Assembly: GCA_910584125.1 (NCBI GenBank)
Contig: CAJTXU010000051.1
Span: forward strand, 1-11,591
Reading direction: 5' to 3'
Length of the DNA stretch: 11,591 nt
From: an uncultured Muribaculaceae bacterium
GTDB taxonomy: Bacteria > Bacteroidota > Bacteroidia > Bacteroidales > Muribaculaceae
The translations under genes and the position numbers were made by a program. The stretch's first letter is position 1, and every line of letters starts with the position of its first letter. Below, in pieces: positions 7,489-11,591 of this stretch. The notes beneath the pieces were generated by a model, which did no database searches, was not told the DNA's origin, and was given only the letters and a program-made list of their open reading frames with translations.

Positions 7489-8969
7489 CGCTCGCGGAGT
7501 CTCACCTTCAGCGTCAGGAACGACCTCGCGGCGCTTATCAGGAACACACACGCCATCAGCCAGTAGCCCAGCGCGCCGTCGGACGCCAGCGACACGCAGA
7601 ACGCCGAGACGCACAGCAGGATGCCTATGGCCGTCTCGCGCACGGCCTTGCGGTCGGGGCTGTAGCCATAGGCCGCGCGGTTGACCGACATATACAGGAT
7701 CACGCAGGCCCCCTGTTCGGCCACGGCGGCATAACCGAGCCCCATCATGCCGAACAACCGGTAGAACACCAGCGACATACCGAGATAGAGCGCGTTGCAG
7801 ACCACGGCCTCAAGCCAGAAGAAGAGACTGCGGTTGTCCTTGGCGAAGGCGATGTATCCCAACGGGTACGCCACGGCCTTGAGCAGTATGCCCAGCCCGA
7901 GCCAGCGCATCAGTTCGGTGACGGGCAGGAATCTCTCGGTGAGCAGCAGACGTATCACGAGCGGGGCGGTGGCGACGAGTAGGATGGTGAGCGGCGCAGC
8001 GATCAGGGCCACTATCTCCGACTGTCGGTTGACGATGCCCCACATGCGGCGGTTGTCGGACGCCGCGGCCGTGAGGCGCGGGAAATAGTCGAGCGCCATG
8101 GCCGTGAACACCACCCCCGCATATTGCAGCGTGATGCTGTTGGCCGCGTTGAAGAGACCGACGTCGGCTATGTCGCCGTGCATCCTTATGTATATGTTGA
8201 TCAGCCAGGTGCAGGTGGTGTTGATGAGCGACGAGGCGAGCAGGATCATGCCCGTGCCGAGCATCCTCTTCACCATCGGGCCGTGTTCGCTCCATCTGAA
8301 CCTTACGTTGTGGCGCGGCGTGGCGCGGCGCAATCCGTAGGAATAGAACAGATATGAGGTGAGGCCGAGCACGATCATGGCCGGTACGATGCCCTTGTCG
8401 CCGAAGAAGTAATAGAGCGGTACGCCAGCCACGAGTCCGGCCACGGCGCCGGCGAGCGATGTGACCGAAAGGATCTTGACCTTGTGCAGACCCTGCAGCA
8501 GTGAGCTCTGTCCGAAACCGGCCACGGTGAACCAGACCGCCACCGCGAGCAGCACGAACTGCCAGGCGTATGCGTCCGAACCGAACGACCATCGGCTGAG
8601 CCACGGCGACATCGCCGCGCACACTATGGCGCCGAGCAGCGCCGTGAGGCGTATCAGCAGACCGGCCACGTGCAATGCCGTGGCCAGCTGTCGGTCAGAC
8701 TCTTTTGAGGATGCGACCTCCTTGACGAACGCGAGGTTCAGTCCGAGCGAGGCGAACCGGCTGATGGTGTTCGAGGCCGAGGTGAACATCGAGGCGACGC
8801 CCATGCCGTCGGGGCCGAGGAACATCGCGACGAACTTGCCGCGAAGCAGGTTGACCATGATCTGAAACACCTGGACGCCTCCGAAGATCGAGGTGCCCTT
8901 CAGAATCGAGCGGTAACCGTTGTCGTCGCTCTTGCCGCCGTTTGCTTTCTTGTCGTCAGTATCTGCCAT
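7485..8969 (-). CDS. Polysaccharide/O-antigen flippase (Wzx-like, MOP superfamily)
   Basis: This 494-residue integral membrane protein probably moves undecaprenyl-linked sugar repeat units across the inner membrane. It starts with about 20 polar residues (MADTDDKKANGG) facing the cytoplasm, followed by some 12-14 hydrophobic segments, as expected for Wzx-type flippases. Family features include an N-terminal GGVQVFQIMVNLLRGKFVAM helix, the FLGPDGMGVASMF turn, and a mid-protein ADVGLFNAANSITLQYAGVV segment with Gly/Asn-rich helices typical of O-antigen translocases. ATG 8967-8969 lies about 18 bp after a well-formed promoter (8988-9019). It may serve the same glycan as the glycosyltransferase at 350-1102, but no full polysaccharide locus is present. 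It converges with the acyltransferase gene, overlapping it by four bases. Confidence 0.88.
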   Translation of the reverse strand: MADTDDKKANGGKSDDNGYRSILKGTSIFGGVQVFQIMVNLLRGKFVAMFLGPDGMGVASMFTSASNTISRFASLGLNLAFVKEVASSKESDRQLATALHVAGLLIRLTALLGAIVCAAMSPWLSRWSFGSDAYAWQFVLLAVAVWFTVAGFGQSSLLQGLHKVKILSVTSLAGAVAGLVAGVPLYYFFGDKGIVPAMIVLGLTSYLFYSYGLRRATPRHNVRFRWSEHGPMVKRMLGTGMILLASSLINTTCTWLINIYIRMHGDIADVGLFNAANSITLQYAGVVFTAMALDYFPRLTAAASDNRRMWGIVNRQSEIVALIAAPLTILLVATAPLVIRLLLTERFLPVTELMRWLGLGILLKAVAYPLGYIAFAKDNRSLFFWLEAVVCNALYLGMSLVFYRLFGMMGLGYAAVAEQGACVILYMSVNRAAYGYSPDRKAVRETAIGILLCVSAFCVSLASDGALGYWLMACVFLISAARSFLTLKVRLRER

Positions 8970-8987
8970 TTCGCTTACAAACCGTCA

Positions 8988-9019
8988 CAAAGTTATAAAA
9001 TATCCTCGGGATGTGCAAG
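8988..9019 (-). promoter_or_regulatory. Bacteroidetes -33/-7 promoter for the flippase gene
   Basis: On the minus strand CTTG (9019-9016, three of four matching TTTG) is followed after exactly 20 bp by TAACTTTG plus T (8995-8988), matching TAnnTTTG(C/T). A start near 8982 leaves a short leader of about 13 nt before ATG 8969. Confidence 0.65.
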
Positions 9020-9039
9020 AGGGGGCCTAAATCGGGCCG

Positions 9040-9067
9040 GCGCAGGGGCCGCTTGCGCTATTTTTTT
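9040..9067 (+). terminator. Plus-strand terminator-like hairpin with no plus-strand gene next to it
   Basis: GCGCAGG (9040-9046) pairs with CTTGCGC (9052-9058), seven pairs with one G-U, around a 5-nt loop. TA and seven T residues follow (9061-9067). Orientation is plus, yet the nearest upstream plus-strand gene ends at 7488. It may end read-through antisense transcripts crossing the flippase, or be left over from a lost gene. Confidence 0.55.
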
Positions 9068-9129
9068 CAACCGATTTTTTGAGTTTGTTCCAGGTAGGCA
9101 ATATCCGACCCCTTTCTGAGGAGTCCCGA

Positions 9130-9283
9130 AAGGTGGCAAAGAAGCCTGAAAGTGGCCGTAAAGTCTTTGAGAAGTGGCGTAACGTGCTGATAGTGTGTAT
9201 AAAAAGAAAAAGATTAATTGTCTCTCGACAACTAATCCTCTAACCTTAAATCTAATACCATGAAAAACACGTTGCAAAGTTAA
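9130..9283 (+). other. Orphan leader-like stretch with GTGGC repeats and a 7-codon reading frame
   Basis: Three GTGGC repeats, two of them within AAGTGGC (GTGGC at 9133-9137, 9152-9156, 9174-9178), are spaced 19 and 22 bp apart. They are followed by a small inverted repeat TTAATTGT/ACAACTAA (one G-U) with a CTCTCG loop. Next comes a stretch like the leaders of Bacteroidetes genes (TAACCTTAAATCTAATACC), then ATG AAA AAC at 9260, which stops after seven codons (MKNTLQS, TAA at 9281-9283). I see no gene behind it. It may be a decayed 5' end of a lost gene, or a leader peptide. Confidence 0.35.
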
Positions 9284-9512
9284 TCATTTTTCTCGTAACA
9301 AAAAAATAATTTTCAAAGAAAATTTCTGTCGTTTTGATTATTTAACTTATGGAATATACTCAAATCGAAAAATTTTGCACAAATTGCCTAAATTTGGGCA
9401 AATAAGTACATATATAAGTTAAAATAAAATTTTTAATATGCAAATTTTGACCTAAAAATTATTAACAAATTTGTAAATAGTTGGATTTCAATAGGTTGTT
9501 ACGGTGCGAATT
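9284..9512. other. AT-rich non-coding island
   Basis: These roughly 230 bases are strikingly AT-rich against GC-rich genes on both sides. They contain runs such as AAAAAATAATTTTC, a near-palindrome GCCTAAATTTGGGC (9386-9399) and a distant 10-bp inverted repeat (9341-9350 with 9414-9423). No reading frame, RNA gene or convincing promoter is supported. -7-like boxes occur here (for example TAAATTTG at 9389), but in such sequence they are expected by chance. Confidence 0.6.
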
Positions 9513-9628
9513 TTAAGGTCATTAAGGTCATTAAGGTCATTAAGGTCTTTAAGGTCTTTAAGGTCATTAAGGTCTTTAAGGTCATTAGGGTCATTAAGGT
9601 CTTGGGGTCATTGGGATCATTGGGGGCA
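9513..9628. repeat. Tandem 9-bp repeat TTAAGGTC(A/T), left tract
   Basis: The period is exactly 9 bp from 9513 to 9602: ten units alternating between TTAAGGTCA and TTAAGGTCT, with one TTAGGGTCA at 9585. The array decays into GGGGTCA, TTGGGATCA and TTGGGGGCA by 9628. There are no unique spacers, so it is not CRISPR. The same unit reappears on the other side of the ATPase gene at 11229-11388. Confidence 0.92.
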
Positions 9629-9640
9629 GGTGGGTGCTTC

Positions 9641-9794
9641 ATGCCCGTGAGGGCATCTTGTGTGTAGCCGTGGGTATGGCAGGCGGCGGGCGCCAAAAGC
9701 GCCCCGACGACTGCCATACCCACGGTTGGTCGGGTGAGTGGTATGTGTCGGCGACGACACCTCGTTGCACGACCCGAACCAATTCCCACCAACC
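9641..9794 (+). ncRNA. Candidate structured RNA or hairpin DNA element (three stem-loops, two GNRA-type loops)
   Basis: Three adjacent helices are visible. First, ATGCCC (9641-9646) pairs with GGGCAT (9651-9656) around GTGA. Second, a perfect 15-bp pair, CCGTGGGTATGGCAG (9668-9682) with 9711-9725, encloses GGGCGC/GCGCCC (9688-9693, 9699-9704) with a CAAAA loop. Third, TTGGTCGGGT (9726-9735) pairs with 9772-9782 with one bulge and encloses GTGTCG/CGACAC (9745-9750, 9755-9760) around GCGA. GTGA and GCGA are GNRA tetraloops only when read as plus-strand RNA. A competing 7-bp pairing exists (9724-9730 with 9788-9794). No dedicated promoter is seen, so it could instead act as folded DNA. Confidence 0.4.
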
Positions 9795-9838
9795 TGTGCG
9801 TCAGCCCCTGATTACGATGATAACCCCGAAATATTCGA

Positions 9839-9895
9839 TTTTATCAATTGCTGATTGATAAAAATCCCCGTTTTTATCAATCGGTAATTGATAAA
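9839..9895. promoter_or_regulatory. Twin palindromic operator-like sites upstream of the ATPase gene
   Basis: Two copies of TTATCAAT-N5-ATTGATAA are present. Site 1 has 10-bp arms (9839-9848 and 9854-9863, spacer TGCTG). Site 2 has 9-bp arms (9873-9881 and 9887-9895, spacer CGGTA). The arms match between sites while the spacers differ, and the centres (9851 and 9884) lie 33 bp apart, about three helical turns. Site 2 covers the expected -33 position of the promoter at 9900-9907. This is the pattern of a pair of dimer-binding sites for a regulator. Confidence 0.75.
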
Positions 9896-9899
9896 TTAT

Positions 9900-9907
9900 T
9901 ATCTTTG
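9900..9907 (+). promoter_or_regulatory. -7 promoter box of the ATPase gene
   Basis: TATCTTTG followed by C matches TAnnTTTG(C/T). The -33 position (9876-9879) reads ATCA and falls inside palindrome 2, so there is no standard -33 element; the promoter is likely controlled through the palindromes. The predicted leader before ATG 9949 is about 35 nt. Confidence 0.6.
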
Positions 9908-9948
9908 CATTTTAGAAATCTATTCAACCCGTAGAAAAACGACCGCTT

Positions 9949-11217
9949 ATGAACTTAGAGACCATAAAAGCGATAATAGTCGAGGGCCAGGAACTCCTTG
10001 GCCGTCTGGAAATCGTAAACCGGGAATTTCGCTTCGAATCCCAGGAGCGCTATGTTTTCGTCGGCATAAGGCAGGCGGGAAAATCCTATCTGCTATATCT
10101 GAGGGCCCGCCAATTGTTGGCCGAAGGTCATGATATCCGCGAGATGCTCTTCGTCAATTTCGATGACGAAAGGCTCATCGGTTTTTCGGCCGAAGATCTC
10201 GACATGTTGTTGCGCGCACACGGCGCGTTGTTCGACTGCCGTCCGATTCTCTTTCTCGATGAGATTCAGAATGTCGAAGGATGGGAGCGTTTTGTCCGAA
10301 GGCTTGCCAATCAGAAATATAGGGTGTATGTCACGGGGAGCAACGCGAAAATGCTTAGCCGGGAGATTGCCTCCACATTGGGCGGTCGATATGTGGAGCA
10401 AAGGGTTTTCCCTTACTCTTTCCCCGAATTTCTTGCCGCCCACGGTGTGGAGGTCAACGCCACAAGTCTATATGGAAGCGGCAGGGCGGAAATAGATCGG
10501 TTGCTCGACGAGTATTTTCAGTGGGGTGGATTCCCTGAACTCGTGGGGTATGTCGGCAAGAGGCGTTGGCTCAACGAACTCTATGAGAAGATTCTGCTCG
10601 GCGACGTGATACAGCGCTGGGGCATACGCAACGAGAAGGCGTTGCGGCTCGCCATGAAAAGGCTTGCCGAGAACATCAAGAATCCGACTTCCTACAATCG
10701 TCTCGCCAATATGGTCAAGGCGACTGGCGTATCGACCAACGCCACATCCATCATGGATTACGTCAACGCCTGCAGGGACTCATGCATCATCTTCCCCCTC
10801 GAGAACTACGCCTCAAAATTCGTCGAGAAGGAGACAGTTAAGAAACATTATTTCGTTGACAACGGGCTGCTCCATATTTTCCTGTCGGACAGCGACACCG
10901 CTTTGCTCGAGAACATCTGTGCCGTGACGTTGCATCGACGCTGCTCCGATGACATGGAGTTCGAGTTGTATTTCTATAATAAGGAGGTCGAGCTGGATTT
11001 CTATATACCCGCGGAAAGGCGGGCGATCCAGGCGTCTTTCAGTATCTCGGATGCCGACACGCGGCAGCGGGAAGTCCGGGCGTTGACGACCTTTCATAAA
11101 CTCTACGGCCTTGACAGAGCCGAGATCGTGACTTACTCGGAAGAGACCCAGATCGAAGCCGACGGCCTCACCATCCGCGTCGTCCCCCTCGCCAAATGGC
11201 TCCTCGAGAATACCTGA
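9949..11217 (+). CDS. AAA ATPase with DUF4143 C-terminal domain (COG1373-like)
   Basis: The 422-residue protein belongs to a large, poorly understood ATPase family with many copies in Bacteroidetes genomes. Visible parts in order: Walker A GIRQAGKS (39-46), Walker B ILFLDEIQN (100-108, Asp104 and Glu105), a sensor-1-like TGSN (129-132), the GGRY arginine (Arg147) usual in this family, and a winged-helix-like segment (about 245-285, SYNRLANMVKATGVS then TSIMDYVNACRDS). The C-terminal domain has YFVDNGLLHIF and a restriction-nuclease-like EVELDF (346-351). The expected ExK reads QAS (361-363), so nuclease activity is doubtful. Length is normal and the frame intact. It stands alone between two 9-bp repeat tracts and behind twin palindromes. 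The biological role is unknown; a DNA-related or self-regulating role is inference. Confidence 0.9.
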   Translation: MNLETIKAIIVEGQELLGRLEIVNREFRFESQERYVFVGIRQAGKSYLLYLRARQLLAEGHDIREMLFVNFDDERLIGFSAEDLDMLLRAHGALFDCRPILFLDEIQNVEGWERFVRRLANQKYRVYVTGSNAKMLSREIASTLGGRYVEQRVFPYSFPEFLAAHGVEVNATSLYGSGRAEIDRLLDEYFQWGGFPELVGYVGKRRWLNELYEKILLGDVIQRWGIRNEKALRLAMKRLAENIKNPTSYNRLANMVKATGVSTNATSIMDYVNACRDSCIIFPLENYASKFVEKETVKKHYFVDNGLLHIFLSDSDTALLENICAVTLHRRCSDDMEFELYFYNKEVELDFYIPAERRAIQASFSISDADTRQREVRALTTFHKLYGLDRAEIVTYSEETQIEADGLTIRVVPLAKWLLENT

Positions 11218-11228
11218 CCCTTTCCTCC

Positions 11229-11388
11229 TAAGGTCGTTAAGGTCATTAAGGTCTTTAAGCTCTTTAAGGTCTAAGGTCGTTAAAGTCAGTGATTAATCTG
11301 ACTTTAACGACCTTAGGGACTTTAGAGACTTTAGAGACCTTAGAGACCTTAGAGACCTTAGAGGCCTTAAGACCTTAACAAGACCTTG
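11229..11388. repeat. 9-bp repeat block, right tract, changing direction at a central hairpin
   Basis: From 11229 to 11288 the units read TTAAGGTC(A/T/G) on the plus strand, with variants TTAAGCTCT and TTAAAGTCA. From 11298 to 11388 the same unit appears inverted: CGACCTTAG, GGACTTTAG, AGACTTTAG, three AGACCTTAG, AGGCCTTAA, then GACCTTAAC. A 23-bp segment (11237-11259) is identical to 9558-9580 and 9531-9553 in the left tract. The block fills the gap between the convergent ATPase and purC genes and enters the purC 3' end. Confidence 0.92.
11271..11316. terminator. Perfect 19-bp hairpin between convergent genes (possible two-way transcript end)
   Basis: CTAAGGTCGTTAAAGTCAG (11271-11289) is perfectly complementary to 11298-11316 around an 8-nt loop TGATTAAT. 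It lies at the centre of the repeat block, between the ATPase stop (11217) and the purC stop (11375). No T run follows on either strand, so it is not a classical terminator, but it could end or protect both messages. Confidence 0.45.
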
Positions 11389-11591
11389 CCAGCCATTCGC
11401 GGACGTTGGCGTCGATGCGGGCGGCGAGGTCGGTCTCGTCGGCTTTGACGAACTTGCGGCCTGTGACGTGCTCGTAAAGCTCGATGTAGCGCTCTGATAC
11501 GCTCTGCACGAACTCGGGCGTCATCTCGGGCACCGTCTGCCCCTCGCGGCCCATGAAGCCGTGGTCGATCAGCCACTGGCGCACGAACTCC
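11375..11591 (-). CDS. purC: Phosphoribosylaminoimidazole-succinocarboxamide synthase, C-terminal part (partial)
   Basis: Only the last 71 codons are inside the window; the gene continues past the right edge. The visible protein begins EFVRQWLIDHGFMGREGQ, followed by VPEMTPEFV and SERYIELYEHVTGRKF. These match the C-terminal region that I recall for the longer Bacteroidetes SAICAR synthase. The enzyme joins aspartate to CAIR with ATP in de novo purine synthesis. GTG at 11584 is an internal Val codon, not the start. The frame ends at TAA (11377-11375), which lies inside a 9-bp repeat unit, so the final Arg-Ser-Cys is encoded by repeat sequence and may replace the original end. The catalytic part is not visible. 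Confidence 0.85.
   Translation of the reverse strand, partial: EFVRQWLIDHGFMGREGQTVPEMTPEFVQSVSERYIELYEHVTGRKFVKADETDLAARIDANVREWLARSC

Noticed and set aside
8993..9277. 94-residue minus-strand frame upstream of the flippase
   Set aside because: The TTG start falls inside a -7 box, the composition is not protein-like, and it crosses the flippase promoter.
9341..9423. 10-bp inverted repeat TTTAACTTAT/ATAAGTTAAA spanning the AT-rich island
   Set aside because: Arms of this length are expected by chance in such AT-rich sequence, and nothing else supports an element end.
9513..9610. AGGTCA resembles a nuclear-receptor half-site
   Set aside because: That system is eukaryotic; the match is coincidence in bacterial DNA.
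9513..9628. CRISPR array
   Set aside because: The units are contiguous 9-mers with no unique spacers, and no cas genes are present.
9499..9792. Minus-strand reading frame giving a Thr-Leu-Met repeat peptide
   Set aside because: The 9-bp repeat keeps any frame open for whole units; the peptide is a by-product of the repeat and has no start signals.

Overview
The window reads as chromosomal DNA of a GC-rich member of the Bacteroidales, most likely a Muribaculaceae-type gut bacterium. Three things suggest this: Bacteroidetes promoter boxes (TAnnTTTG at -7) in front of several genes, weak Shine-Dalgarno sequences, and a gene order (dut, TPR protein, DUF4292 protein, EnvC-like protein) that I recall from Bacteroidales genomes. 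The family-level assignment is inference; I could not run a search.

Layout. Bases 1-349 hold a strong terminator for a gene left of the window, a 106-base pyrimidine tract and a small GC-rich repeat cluster, with no gene. A family 2 glycosyltransferase (350-1102, minus) is divergent from a tiny two-cluster ferredoxin (1223-1390, plus), which has its own promoter and terminator. From 1570 to 7488 runs a tight plus-strand cluster: dUTPase (dut), a TPR protein, a DUF4292 protein, an EnvC-like murein hydrolase activator and a GNAT/FemAB-like acyltransferase. Stop/start overlaps suggest co-transcription. It meets tail-to-tail, with a 4-base overlap, a polysaccharide flippase on the minus strand (7485-8969).

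Bases 8970-9948 are a long non-coding stretch. In order it contains the flippase promoter, an orphan plus-strand terminator, three GTGGC repeats, a gene-less leader that ends in a seven-codon reading frame, an AT-rich island, a tandem 9-bp repeat (TTAAGGTCA/T), a cluster of nested hairpins with two GNRA-type tetraloops, and twin palindromes next to a -7 promoter box. These precede a solitary AAA ATPase with a DUF4143 C-terminus (9949-11217). A second block of the same 9-bp repeats follows, inverting its direction at a perfect 19-bp hairpin and running into the 3' end of purC (minus, partial, to the window edge).

How the parts fit. The left two thirds is housekeeping and cell-envelope biology: nucleotide-pool cleaning, periplasmic and cell-wall proteins, and glycan assembly (glycosyltransferase, acyltransferase, flippase). 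The most unusual part is the right third. An AAA/DUF4143 ATPase lies between matching repeat tracts, with operator-like palindromes and a potentially structured element upstream. It may be a self-contained, possibly mobile or self-regulating module inserted beside purC. No function for that module can be stated from sequence alone.
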